From Peronospora farinosa (lineage: Eukaryota; Oomycota; Peronosporomycetes; Peronosporales; Peronosporaceae): 64,000 bases of DNA. The stretch covers positions 186,001 to 250,000 of the forward strand of contig CANTFK010000966.1 in the NCBI GenBank assembly GCA_947646735.1. The letters are read 5' to 3'. The notes below the pieces were generated by a model, which did not search any database, was not told where the DNA came from, and saw only the letters and a list, made by a program, of their open reading frames with translations. Positions 9,754 to 20,979 of this stretch are shown here, piece by piece. Each line of letters begins with the position of its first letter. Position 1 is the first letter of the stretch. The translations under genes were made by a program, and so were the position numbers.

Positions 9754-12580
9754 CCGGACGATATTCCTTCAGCCGCCCGACATAGAATGTCGGGTGGAGT
9801 CGCAGTGAAGAGGGGACGTCGAGTGTATAAGCGTCGCCAATTGCCTTCAGAACCTTGAATGGACCGATGAAGCGTGGCGCGAGTTTACTCGCGCCTAGAT
9901 TAGTGACCGCAGAATCCCTTAAACCTTCCGTCGATAATAATACACGGTCACCTTTCTCAAACTTGCTCATGTTCTTTCTTCCATGTTTGTCAGCGTTCTC
10001 CTTCTGTAGGTCTACAGCAGTTTGTAGTGCGTCGCGTACAAACCTGGTGATGGCTTGACGTCTGAGTATAAATTCCGACACGGCCATGTCATCAATTGGT
10101 CGCGCCGACTCAATCGGCGCGTAGTTGGCAGTAAGGGAACGCTTACCCGAAGACGGGTCAATTAATGTCTGCGCAGTCCATCAAGCTAATGGGGACGCCA
10201 CGTCTGATGGCGTCAAAATGGCCGTCTTTGCCTTGGATCGTGTTACTGCATTCGCGCTCAAAATACCGTGAGCTGCACTCGATCCTTGTTTATCACCTTT
10301 ATCCCCCCCCAGAGTGGAGCCACTAGGTGTTGTGGGTCGCCCCACGGCCAGGACAGTAGGAACACGAGGGTGACGAGCCGAATTCACAAAAAATGGCGTC
10401 AACCCTGTTGACGCGTGTACGGCGTTGTTGAGTGCGAACTCAGCGAGTGGTAAAAATGCACTCCAACTTGTAAATGACGTAGCATAACTCCGAAGAACAT
10501 CTTCGAGGACTCGGTTCACGCGCTCGGTCTGCCCATCCGTTTCCGGATGGGCTGCCGTCGACATCAGCAGTTTTGTCCCGAGGAGCTCGAAAAGTGATGT
10601 CCAAAATGCGGACGTAAATCGCGGATCACGGTCCGAAACAATGTTTTCTGGAAGGCCATGATGACGGAACACCGCGTCGATGAAGTGCGCCGCGGTCTCT
10701 GCCGCGGTGACCTTAGCGTGAACAGGCACGAGATGTGTCATCTTGCTGAATCTGTCAACAAAGACCAAGTTGCCCGTTCGAGCTTGGCTATCGGGCGCAA
10801 GCCCGAAGATAAAGTCCATCGAAACTGATCTCCAGGCCTCTGCTGCAATTGGCAACGATCGCAAGTCAGCCTGCGACCATTGAGATGGCTTCACACGCTG
10901 GCATATTTCGCACGTTCGGATCCAGTTGCGTACCCACTTATACATGTGGGGCCAGAAGAAGTCTCGAGACACAGCCGCGAAAGTCTTTTCGCGGCCTAAA
11001 TGGCCGCCAGCAGGAGCATCGTGATACTCGTGAATGATTCTTGCACGCAAATCCATGTCATTGGCAATCACCGCGCGAGGAGCATCGAATTGGTCGATGC
11101 TATACAGAAGCAAATCGCCATCTAAACTGTATCGATGAATATGGTCGCGCTTGGTACGGGATAATGCTCCCAGTGCAGCATCGCTGGGAGCACGCAGATA
11201 CTCGATAATGTCTGCATAATCTGAGTCACCATTGTACGCTGCGACGATCTCATCACATAAACACGGCTCGGGTGTAACCCGAGTTAAGTTCAACGATACA
11301 CACATTGCACATCGCACATCATCGTCCTCGTCATCAGTAGCCTGACGACTCAGAGCAGTCCGAGGATCGTAGTCGGGACGTCGTGACAAGGCGTCAGCGA
11401 GAATATTGGTCTTGCCTGGCTTGTAATGCACGACGAAGTTGTACTCAGAGAAGAATGAGAGCCATCGTGCCATCCGTTGGGACAGGTGTGGGCTCTTTAT
11501 CGCTGTGCGCAGCGCTGCATGATCGGTGTACAAAGCAAACGTACTTTCACCAAGGAGATGCACGCGAAACTTGATGAGTGCATAGCGCATCGCTAATAAC
11601 TCCTTGTCGTGAACCGGATAGTTCTTCTCAGCTGGCTTCATCTGTCGCGACTGATAACTCACGACTCGTTCACGGCCCTCATCATCAAATTGCATGAGGG
11701 CACAACCGATTGCAAAATCACTGGCGTCGCAAACCACGTGGAACGGCTTGGAATCGTCTGGTAGGACCAGGACTGGCGCTGACGCTAGGCTCTTCTTTAC
11801 TGCTTCGAAGGCTGCTTGGTGCTCGGGACGCCACAACCACGTGGCGTCTTTCTTCAAGAGTGACGACAAAGGCTGGATAGAACCAGCATAATCCTTCGTA
11901 TACTTGTGCAAATAATTAGCCAAGCCGAGCCACTGGCGCAACTCCGTAGGGTTCTTGGGCGTGGACCAAGAACAGATGGACGACACCTTCTCTGGATCAG
12001 CTCGAACTCCCGATTTACTCACATAGAAACCTAACACCGGAATCTCCGGTGCACAAAAGACACACTTCTTGAGATTCGCGTACAACTTGTTGTCCCGCAT
12101 AACTTGAAACACTTGCTTCAGGTGTTGAAGGTGAACTTGGAAATCGTTGAGGTTGCCCTCGGCGCGACTATGGACGAAGATATCGTCAAAATAACTTGGG
12201 GCAAAGTTCCGAAGAGGTCTCAACACTTGAGACACCATGCGATTGAAAGTGGCCGGAGCGTTCTTCAACCCTTGTGGCATTACCAGCCACTCCCATAACA
12301 TGCCACTCGGGGTGCTCACCGCGGTGAGTGGGATATCGCTCGGGCGCATCAAAATCTGGTAAAAGCCATCGGTCAAGTCGATGGCACTGAAGATGACACT
12401 ACCTGACATGGAATTCAGCACCATGTCCTTCCTGGGAATTGGCGTTTGCGCAGGAATAGTGGCATCATTCAACTTATTGAACGCATGCACTATCCGCCAG
12501 CCTCCCGTAGCCTTCTTCACGCAGAAGGTTGGACTTATAACGTGCCAACCATGGCATGCCCAGTATGCAATCGAATGCAT
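8757..12580 (-). pseudogene. TE3 pol: RT, RNase H, integrase, chromodomain
   Basis: From 12580 the frame is open to a TGA at 10181-10183, then continues in the same frame to 9158. RT palm motif SYFDDIFVHSR is intact. RNase H shows VVCDASDFAIG, KELLAMRYA and YTDHAALR. Integrase has a zinc-binding N-domain (H..H..CEICQ), then the catalytic core VSMDF, VSDRDPRFTS and TDGQTERVNR with D, D and E. The C-terminus has GPF..DAYTLDVP and a chromodomain (VRWIVDRIVG, YRVRWLGFPPEQDTW). Near 9250 the frame shifts and continues as RSSLLRDVPDVVLSYE towards 8757. The amino end of RT is missing: the frame starts at the sequence SPTFCVKKATGGWR just after the protease fragment. Confidence 0.88.
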
Positions 12581-12962
12581 AATTCATTGCGATCACCAAG
12601 AAATCATCATTACTGCGAAAGCCATCAAACGTATACGGCAACGACACTTCGCGCCGCGATACGCGGTGTGGTTTCCCGTCAGCCAACTTGACGACGACTT
12701 GGCCAGGTCCCTCACGGACCTGAATGCTGGGAGGCAGCATCGAGAAACAAGATTCACGAAAAAAATTATGTGTTGCTCCTGAGTCCAGGAGTGCTCGCAG
12801 AGGTCGCCGGACGCCGGCGACATGTAAACTGACAATAATCAGACGTGAATCACCACTCGTAGTGGTGACGGGGAACCCGGACCTCCGTTCCAACCAGTAG
12901 GGCGCCCTGCACCTACTGGTCCCGACCGTTTTTTGGACGTGCGTCCGGTACAGCACCCTCAT
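12474..12962 (-). pseudogene. TE3 protease, C-terminally truncated
   Basis: The retropepsin motif ALLDSGATHNFFRES is intact and ILGMPWLARY, its usual later landmark, follows. Directly after that the sequence jumps into RT (SPTFCVKK in the neighbouring frame). The linker and RT N-terminus that span about 1.4 kb in TE7 are absent. The ORF overlaps the end of gag by 50 bp in another frame, so a frameshift would be needed for a gag-pro product, or the overlap reflects an indel. Confidence 0.82.
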
Positions 12963-13962
12963 GATGGGCGTCCACTACTTGCACTGATAATGGGGCTGGC
13001 GCACGGCACTCTGCCGCGCGATGTCCTGGCTTGCGACAACGAAAGCAAACCATTGGACGCCCGGTGCGAGCGTCACCTTTATGATGAAAGACACGTCGCC
13101 GGTCACCCGACGACTCAATAACGTCGATCTCCATAGGTTCTGGACCAGAAGGCCGGGGAACGTTGACGACCGAGGGTTTGGCATATGCCTTTGTGACCCT
13201 AAAGTCTTCACGGAGTGCGATGACAAATGCCTCCTCCAATGTGGCAGGCTCGGCGCGCTCCAGCGATAAGCGGGTCTGCCCCTCACGCATACCATCCACA
13301 AAGACATTCACCTGCGTGTACATATCCATGGGGTGCGTGATAATACACGAAGCCAGATGCCTAGCCATCTGTACGTAGTCGCGCATCGCCATTTTACCCT
13401 GTCGCATCGACAGGAATCGTGATCGCACCAGTTTTTCCTCTTGTGGTGGCTCGAAGGCAAGACGAAGATCGTCCTGGATGGTATCCAAGGTGGGGAATGC
13501 GTGCTCGTCCACAACAAGTTTACCAAGGGCCCACTCCTTGGCCTTCCCGGTGAGGCGGGAAAGAAGAAAGTTGACCTTCGCCTGTGGAGCCTCAAGAAGT
13601 CTCGAGGCGATGGCGATATCAACTTCTCGGAACCACCGGTTCAGCGATAACCGGTCCTTACCTTCTCCAGAGTAGAAGGAGGTTTCCATCTTTACGGCCT
13701 CATTACGTGAAGGGCGCGAGGGAGTTAAGCCTCGCCGGTTGGATTCGGCGAGCTCGCGTGCCATAAACTCATGTATGGCGAGACGTTGCGCGTCAGGGGT
13801 CGCTGATCTCATCAACGACGCGACGAATGCCTCTCCCGATATCGCCGCGAGGCGATTAAGGGCATCCCACTCAACACCAGTAAGATGGGGGAAGGTCGCG
13901 TGCTCCAGAAATAAATCTGGAGCGTCAAAGTACGACGATTCGCTCATCCCAAACTCGGGCAT
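12913..13962 (-). CDS. gag: TE3 Gag
   Basis: This intact 349-residue frame starts 26 bp inside the 5' LTR. The capsid-like region shows [31 protein letters not shown] and [18 protein letters not shown], the usual retrotransposon gag pattern. A CCHC zinc knuckle ([14 protein letters not shown], near residue 305) precedes a short tail. The protein should form the particle and bind element RNA. It is homologous to TE7 gag. Because it is intact, TE3 could in principle supply Gag in trans even though its pol is broken. Confidence 0.92.
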   Translation of the reverse strand: MPEFGMSESSYFDAPDLFLEHATFPHLTGVEWDALNRLAAISGEAFVASLMRSATPDAQRLAIHEFMARELAESNRRGLTPSRPSRNEAVKMETSFYSGEGKDRLSLNRWFREVDIAIASRLLEAPQAKVNFLLSRLTGKAKEWALGKLVVDEHAFPTLDTIQDDLRLAFEPPQEEKLVRSRFLSMRQGKMAMRDYVQMARHLASCIITHPMDMYTQVNVFVDGMREGQTRLSLERAEPATLEEAFVIALREDFRVTKAYAKPSVVNVPRPSGPEPMEIDVIESSGDRRRVFHHKGDARTGRPMVCFRCRKPGHRAAECRAPAPLSVQVVDAHHEGAVPDARPKNGRDQ

Positions 13963-13976
13963 AGGAAGGACTACAA

Positions 13977-13986
13977 AGTGCTACCA
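13977..13986 (-). other. TE3 primer-binding site
   Basis: Two bases inside the 5' LTR the minus strand reads TGGTAGCACT. The first eight bases fit the 3' end of eukaryotic initiator tRNA-Met (..TGCTACCA). The identical ten bases occur at the same place in TE1, TE5 and TE7. Confidence 0.7.
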
Positions 13987-13988
13987 GG

Positions 13989-14326
13989 TGTAACGGGGCT
14001 AGAACGTACCGTCACTAGCTTACACGTGCGCTTGAGGAAGACTCAAGCCCAAGTATTAGGTATTAAGTAAATTTAACTCCGATTTTTATTTTGGTTTTAA
14101 TTCGTACTAATTACGAAGATTTTAGTCGTAATAAATACGACAGTGTTCCCGCCTTTCGGGAACCACACAATTTCAGGTTGATTTATCATTGGTCCATATT
14201 GGGGACTTTAGGCCCAATAATAAACCAATAATAAATTACCACGCTGTGCCCGCTATTCGGGCCCAGCACCTGCCTACATATGTAATTGTTTATTCATATT
14301 AATACTATGTAATGTAGCCCATTACA
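13989..14326 (-). repeat. TE3 5' LTR
   Basis: 338 bp, TGTAACGGGG to CCCATTACA, one visible difference from 8105-8442. It is followed by the GAGTG duplication, then by the remainder of the TE2 LTR. Confidence 0.93.
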
Positions 14327-14989
14327 GAGTGGGATTCTCAAAATTGCTGATGCGATTCCGACTCTCCACTGGCGCCCGGACGACCGACTAACGGAGGGGG
14401 TACCCCGATTCCGTGTATAAAGCTTTCCTCACCTTGTGTACCCGTCGGTAGGGCGGGTTGCTCTCTTCTCGGTGGACTTGAGTCGATGTTGATCCTAATT
14501 GGGTTAGGGATAGGAGGTTTGGTTATCTTGTGGAAATCTTCACAAGATAAACCGAGTACTTGGTGTGATCTTCCCAATCGATCACGGTCATCCAATAAAA
14601 CGAAGCTTGAATCTTCTGACCACTTGAGCAGAACCTTCTGACCACTTGATCCGTCCTGCACTTGCTTCGCCTTGCCCTACGTGTTTTATCTGCGTCCGAT
14701 CGCAGTTGAGTTGTGTTGAGAGTTCTTGCAATCCCTGGTCAAACAATCCAGGGATATGACTTGCGTAGTGTGTAGACTTCCTCGAGACGTCGGGTGGCCA
14801 AAGAATCCAGCCCGGAAGAGAAATCGACACGTGTATTAGAAGTAAAATTGAACTCTGTTTAGTGTTAACCAATCAAAACTCGAAACCTACAATTCTGCCT
14901 ATCTGTAGTCCAGTATCTATCACCACGTGTCACCCTTTCAGGAAAAATCAGATCTCGATATGTGGTCCACCCCAAATGCCTTTGCCATC

Positions 14990-15830
14990 CCGATCCATCG
15001 GCGATCTTGCCTTATCCTTGGATCGCGATCCGAATCAGATCGCGTATCAGCTCAGGATCGCGGTCGATCCATAATGCGTAATCCTTGTGAGTTGGATCGC
15101 GATCTAGGTCGGATCGCGGACCTACGTTGTATCGCGATTCTGAATCGGATCGCGCTATACCTTGGATCGCGGTCCTGAGTCGGATCGCGCTTTTGAGTCG
15201 GATCGCAGTATACCTTGGATCGCGTTCAGCCTTGGATCGCGGTCCTGATTCGGATCGCGGTTCTGAGTCGGATCGCGCTCAGCCTTGGATCGCGATTCTG
15301 AGTCGGATCGCGATTCTGAGTCGGATCGCGCTCAGCTTTGGACCGCGCTTCTGAGTCGGATCGCGGTCTACCTTGGATCGCGGTCTGCCTTGGATCGCGT
15401 TCAGCCTTGGATCGCGGTCCTGATTCGGATCGCGGTTCTGAGTCGGATCGCGCTCAGCCTTGGATCGCGGTTCTGAGTCGGATCGCGTTCAGCTTTGGAT
15501 CGCGGTTCTGAGTCGGATCGCGTTCAGCTTTGGATCGCGCTCAGCTTTGGATCGCGGTTTTGAGTCGGATCGCGATTCTAAGTCGGATCGCGCTCAGCTT
15601 TGGATCGCGGTTCTGAGTCGGATCGCGTTTTCCAAGTTGGATCGCGTTTTCTGCACAATGTTTCGGGATCGATCCTTGATGTGCGCTTCACATAACTTGG
15701 ATCGCGATCTACAATTTATGAAAATTGTTTACTCGCTCCTCCACAGTGAAATAACAGAATCACGGATCGCGGATCCAAGATTGCAGTGCGATCCAGACTT
15801 GGATCGCGGTGCTATCCAAACTCGATAGCG
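14990..15830. repeat. GGATCGCG-based array in the TE2 3' LTR
   Basis: Units of 17-18 bp begin GGATCGCG and continue with one of a few tails (GTTCTGAGTC, TTCAGCCTT, GTCTACCTT). The core is rich in GATC and in the palindromes CGATCG and TCGCGA. Open frames run through the array in several frames, but they are by-products of the repeat and are not genes. The array in the other LTR is longer by roughly 0.5 kb. Confidence 0.9.
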
Positions 15831-16586
15831 ATACGATATGTATCTCGGATCATGATTTGTCCATTACAATTGATTGAGGCCGCGATCCACACTTTGAGAA
15901 ATTCCAATATTCCACATTCAAGTAAAATCCGTGCAATTTTAATACATCCAGTTGGATCACAACCAAGTATATCCAAGCGGTGATCTATTCCATGATAATC
16001 CAATATAACATGGAAATATGATCCATGCCACGATCAACGGTACTTTTCCATTCGATCATCCATTAATTACGATCGACTCCACCACACCCAATAAGTCATT
16101 TTAGTAAGTGACTTAGTGGTGGACAGGGAGCCAACCGTTATGGGAAAGGGAGCCAACCGTTATGGGAAAGGGATCCAGCCATTATGGGAAAGGGATCCAA
16201 CCGTTGGCGGAAAGGTCCCGATAATTCGGCTTCGGATTTATCGATAAAATTAATACATGGACTTAGCCAAAATTCCTAATCGATACCATAATCGTCCTCT
16301 GCACCGGTAGACGACATACAGTGTCGATCTGGCTGTGCACAGTCTGTTCGATTAATTTTTGTCGAGGTGTTTGTTGACTAGTAACACCTCTCAGTCGTTC
16401 AATACAATTTCATTTTGTTTCTTCATTTCGTTAATCATCTCCGAAATTGTCTTCTTTTGTTAGGCCTTTTCATCCGCGATCCAGTCTCTTAGACCTTCGA
16501 TCGCCATACTCATTAAACACAAATTTCCTTCCACCATCCTATGCAACCTTCTTACATATTATACCATCCCCAACATTCGATCTTCG

Positions 16587-19448
16587 TTATCCACCAGATC
16601 CATCTTCATGTGATTGCATCACTTCAAAACGATTCCGGCTAATCTCGCCACGTTCAAAATCTCGCAATAGGGCACCACAATTTAAGTCGGCTTCATCCAC
16701 CCAGGATGGGTTAGCATGACCTTTCCAGTAGACTTTAAACTGTCTATGTACTCGTCCAAAACGTGTCTTTCTATCAGACCGTACATCCACAATCTTTTCC
16801 ACTTCAAATTCATCGTCTCCCAGATTACCTTCAAAACTATCTTCCGGCAAAAGCGCTTCATCAAAATCGAATCGATACTCTTCTTCAATCGTCAGCAAAT
16901 TTTTTGGACGATTGGGGAACGTCTTTACTCTCTTCAACTTGGATATATGTACGACAGGAAATAATCGATATGGTGTACCAGCAGTCTCCAGTCGGACAGC
17001 GTGATCTCCACACATTTCTTTTACTCGAAAAGGTCCATGCCACATATGTGCTAGCTTTCGAGCGTACCCTTCTTTCACCCGATCCAAATATAACCAGACT
17101 TGCGCCCCTGGTTCAATTTCGTGAGGCTTGAGATTTTCATTGTGGCGATTAGCACGTGTTTGGATCGCCGTCCTGAGTCTCTCATTTACTGCTTCTCTCG
17201 CCCGCTGATAATGCCGCTGCATATGATATCGCCACCTACGTGGATCGCGATCCCGACGCCTCGTACTCCCTAATGGTAATGTAGCTTCCAACGTAGATCG
17301 CGGGTCCCAACCATGAATCAAGAAAAATGGCGTTTCGCCACGCACCCGATCTTGGGCGGTATTGATCGCGAAAGTTAGGCGCTCAGCATACTCATCCCAG
17401 TCTTGTTGATTCACGTCAGAGACATACATCTTTAATGCACGAGTCAGAGTTTGCACCATACGTTCCGCAGTTCCATTTGCTTGAGGTCGATATGCCATCG
17501 TTGCCCTTTGCTTCTGTCCAATAATTCGGTTAAACGCACGAAAAAAATCCGACATAAACCCGGGCTCTCGGTCATGACGTATTGCTTCACTAGCACCAAA
17601 ACGACGGAAAACACACTCTTCATAATTTTCAGCGATAGTTTGGGCTGTTCGCGACGAACTTGCTTTGGCGATCACGTAGCCAGAAAACAAATCCACCCAG
17701 ATAAGTAATTCGGTATTTCCTTTGAACGATTTAGGCAGAGACGGTATGTGATCCATGGCGATAATTTGGAAAGGATAGGTAGACTGTAGATTCCCCGGTG
17801 ATTCTCCATCAATCACGGGGCGTCCCTTTCCAGTTTCACAATCTGTGCATTAATTCACATAGCGTTGAACACTTCGATACAAACCCCTCCAGTGAAAATG
17901 CGCTCTAATCCGCTGGTAGGTTCTCCCAATTCCCTGGTGACCCCCTTCCAAACTAGAACGATAATGATGCAGGAAATCTTGCTGCAGATTTTCGGGCACC
18001 ACCAGACGAGCGATTTCGTCCCGATCTTCGGATTTCGTTGTGGGGACCGGGCAAAAATATAACAGATTATCTTCATCCACTTCATAATCGTTAGCCATCT
18101 TGGCACATGATTTCGCTTCCTCGACCGTCAATGTCGAAATGTCTCCGACAAAATATGCCTTCAGATTAGCGATCCAGCGTTCTTCGTCTTAGGCACGCTG
18201 TATGCGATCACTTCTCATCTGCTGCACCATTTCTTCCTGCAAAATTTGTGGTTGTCGACGTTTTCTTCGTGGTGATCGAGCGATCGCCGCTACTTTAACC
18301 ACTGACTTGGTCTCTTGAGGTTTTAGCAATTCATCCAACCGATTAAGCGTAATTAAATCTCGACGATCCTCATCCGTAATCATACTCGCCCCCTCTTCTC
18401 GTTGCAATGCGATACTAGCTAATCGATCTGCGCTCTGATTCCAATCGCGTTTCATATGTAGAAACTCATGAGCAGGCCACGACCGCAATTTCTCCAACGC
18501 TTTATGTCGCAATAATTGCAGACCTGGTGCCTTACAATCAATTTCACCACGCATTTGCCGTATCACCAAATTCGAGTCTCCACAAATTATAACTCGTCTT
18601 CTGTCCTGGTGTGTGAGTAATTCAAAACCCAGCAACATGCCGTTGTATTCTGCTTCATTCACTGTTAGATCCGTTGAATATTTGGAAACTGCCTCCAAAA
18701 TTGTCCACTCTGGTAATTGCCACACAATAGCACTATAAGCTCCACCTTTACGTTTTACTCGTGCCGATCCATCGAAACTGACGACCAAAAGACTTTCCGT
18801 CTTTCCTACCGTAGGAGGAGGCATACTTATAGTCCTTCTTGGCTGTTTCCGGGGATCGATCGCAATTAGTACCTCATCGACTTCCTCACGGGGCGTTATA
18901 CTTGCCGCCAAAGCTCCAAGTATTTTGTCCTCTCCTTTCTCGCATTTCTTAATCTACAACGTCCAAGTCGATAACAATGCAGCCCACCTTCCTAGTCTTC
19001 CATTAAGACCGGAGGATTGTACTAGCCAGGCCAGCGTTGAATAACGTGTAAAAACCTTTATCTCTCGCGAGACTAGCATAGCATAGCATGTATCCAAAAT
19101 CCGGAGAAGTGCTAGAACTTCTTTCTCGACCATCCCGTAATTTATTTCATTCGGCTTCAACGTCCGACTTGAAAATGTTACCGGCCAATATATGCCATCA
19201 AATTCCCGCAGCAAAGTTGCTGAAACCGTCCATTTACTTGCGTAAACAACAATAACTGGAGATCGATCTGGATCGAAGTGCTTGAGAATCGGGGTATTTG
19301 CGATCTTGGCTTTCAACATAGTGAACGCGATCATCGATTTCCCATCTAGTCCGACCTTCTCGATCTGGATCGCCCCCTGTATCAGGGTCTCGATCTGGAT
19401 TAGGTTATTTCGTTTTTTGCCAGTCACCATCGTTACTCCCTCCAACAT
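16587..19448 (-). pseudogene. TE2 pol: RNase H pair, integrase, chromodomain
   Basis: One frame runs through with three stops: TAG 18954 (between the RNase H domains), TAA 18189 and TAA near 17850. The first RNase H keeps its fold pattern (INYGMVEKEVLALL) but has VVYASKW where TDAS is expected and FTRYSTLAWL where YTDH is expected, so catalytic acids are gone. The second RNase H (18911-18189) has SFDGSARVK (D47), NEAEYNG (E86/E88), GDSNLV (D112) and QSADRLA (D162), a full set of the plant/archaeal-type enzyme. Integrase follows: GGHQGIGRTYQRI, C..C, AMDHI, RHDREPGF and NGTAERMVQ. Its C-terminus ends in a chromodomain-like FEVEKIVDVRS..FKVYWKGHANPSWV. TE6 is the closest relative. Confidence 0.88.
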
Positions 19449-19527
19449 TTTTAGCCAGTGTATTCACCTTATCCAAACGGCGGATTTCATGGAAATCTGC
19501 TTCCCGTAATTCGTACAACACCGACGC

Positions 19528-20979
19528 TTAAATCGCAAAATCCTCGATAAATCGGCTATAGTAATTCAAACTCCCTAGAAAAGATTGCATCGATCGTAAT
19601 GTCTTTGGGAATGGGATATTCACAAGTGATCCTAGATCTTTTGGATGTGCCTCTATTCCAGCGAGTGAAACTTGATGTCCCAAGTAATCCACCTTTCGTC
19701 GTCCCCAAAAGATTTTAGCCAGGCTTATCGACAGATTCCATTCATTGCATGCCTCTAGCAATCGTTTCACCTTCTCATATAAGGAGGTCCACGAAGTAGC
19801 TGGAATTAGTATGTCATCGATATATGATCTTCTACCAAGCACAGAGGGATTCTGGCTGGTATCCGGTTCTCCCTCTGAAAACACGTCAATCAATCTTGGC
19901 GATCCAGTATTTGGGAATCTCGAATCTGTTGATTCTGCACCGATCGTAGTTGTACTCTTGCCGATTTTGAGATAGCCATATAACGCATTGTCTATAAGTC
20001 GCTTATAAATTTGTGGAGCGTTTTTCAGCCCAAACGGCATTCGCAACCATTCAAATAAACCCGACGGTGTAATAAAAGCCGAAATCATTCTTGCCCGCTC
20101 CGTCATTTCCACGACCCAAAATCCGCTCGCCATATCCAGAGAGCAATACCACATCGCCTTGTCCATATCTTGTAGCAGTTCGCTTATCAAAGGCATGGGA
20201 TAAACCATTAGTCTCGTCAGTTGGTTCACCCGTCGATAGTCGATACACAAACGGATGTCGACACCGTTCTTCTTAATGATCACAACAATTGGCGAGGCCC
20301 ATAGTGAAGTCGATGGTCGAATGATTTTAGCTGATAATAATCCCTTGATTAGGTCAGCTATCTTCTCACGAAATTTAGGCGCGACTGGTCGCACCCATTG
20401 TGCGATCGGATGTGCTTCACCAACATCTATATCACATACAGCTCCACGTGCCGCTGGAGGTAAGGCATTTCCTTTGACGATAAGCAAATGACGACTCTTC
20501 CAAATCAGTTGTCGTAATCCTTCTTGGTCTTCAGTTAAGGGAACTCCCGGATCGCCCACTTGTATATCATCAATTGTGACTTCGGCTGTAGATGGACCAA
20601 TTTCTGGCAAAACTGCCATGTGTTGATCTACGTCTTCGGCATACAACTTGCCACTTTCATGACAATATGTTGGACTCTCCAGCTTCACCTCTTCACTTTT
20701 CGTCGAAAATTCTCCCTCGTTTTCCACATCGGACTTATTTTCCATCTTTCGGGATTGTGGATCGCGATTCTTTATCGCAGGATCGCGATCCGCACATATA
20801 TCTTTAATTTCCAGATCACGATCCACAGAAACACTGTCAATAATTGTTGGATCGCGATCTACATCCTCAATAATCGCAGGATAGCGATCCACAGAAACAC
20901 TTTCCATAATTGCTGGATCGCGATCTACACCATCAATAATCGCAGGATCGCGTCTTGACCTACTTGATCTCCAACCCAA
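19528..20979 (-). pseudogene. TE2 pol: repeat-bearing linker and reverse transcriptase
   Basis: The ORF starts in a tandem DRDPAII-type peptide repeat, then an acidic linker, then RT: PLTEDQEGLRQLIW, HPIAQWVRP, GLLSAKIIRPSTSLWASPIV, LCIDYRRVNQLT, SLDMASGFWVVEM, FEWLRMPFGLKNAPQIYKRL, and the active site SYIDDILIPA. About 40-45 residues of Ser/Thr/Gly-rich sequence (about 19838-19970) are inserted between the NAPQIYKRL helix and YIDD, where Gypsy RTs normally have a short link. The thumb region LGHQVSLAGIEAHP and SFLGSLNYYSRFIEDFA follow. The ORF ends at 19528; RNase H continues in another frame from 19448. Confidence 0.85.
20755..20975 (-). repeat. Coding tandem repeat in the TE2 linker
   Basis: Alternating 30- and 36-bp units, a 66-bp higher unit, encode RDPAIIDGVD and RDPAIMESVSVD variants. 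They are built on GGATCGCGATC, the same core as the LTR arrays. They directly follow the point where the protease frame stops being recognisable. Confidence 0.75.

Larger units (their letters stand above)
8105..14326 (-). mobile_element. TE3: young Gypsy chromovirus-like element
   Basis: This 6222-bp element is flanked by perfect GAGTG duplications (8100-8104 and 14327-14331). Its two 338-bp LTRs differ at one visible base (8358 against 14242). It carries intact gag, a truncated protease fused out of frame to RT, then RNase H, integrase and a chromodomain region with one TGA and one frameshift, and an antisense ORF. The near-identity of the LTRs makes it the most recent insertion in the nest. 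A deletion between protease and RT means it cannot make a normal polyprotein. Confidence 0.93.
8093..16290 (-). repeat. TE2 3' LTR, split by TE3
   Basis: The LTR consists of 8093-8104 and 14332-16290, about 1971 bp in all. It was cut 12 bp after its start by TE3 and the GAGTG duplication. It matches 23761-26241 closely outside the repeat array. Both copies have the U5-like end with GGGGTACCCC, the array, and then short tandem units of about 22 bp (GGGAGCCAACCGTTATGG, near 16125-16205). It ends ACCATA here against ACCACA in the other LTR, one transition in the terminal dinucleotide. Confidence 0.88.

Noticed and set aside
14927..15828. Overlapping ORFs reading DRGSESDRAQPWIAV-type repeats
   Set aside because: They are translations of the GGATCGCG array in several frames, without start context or conservation.
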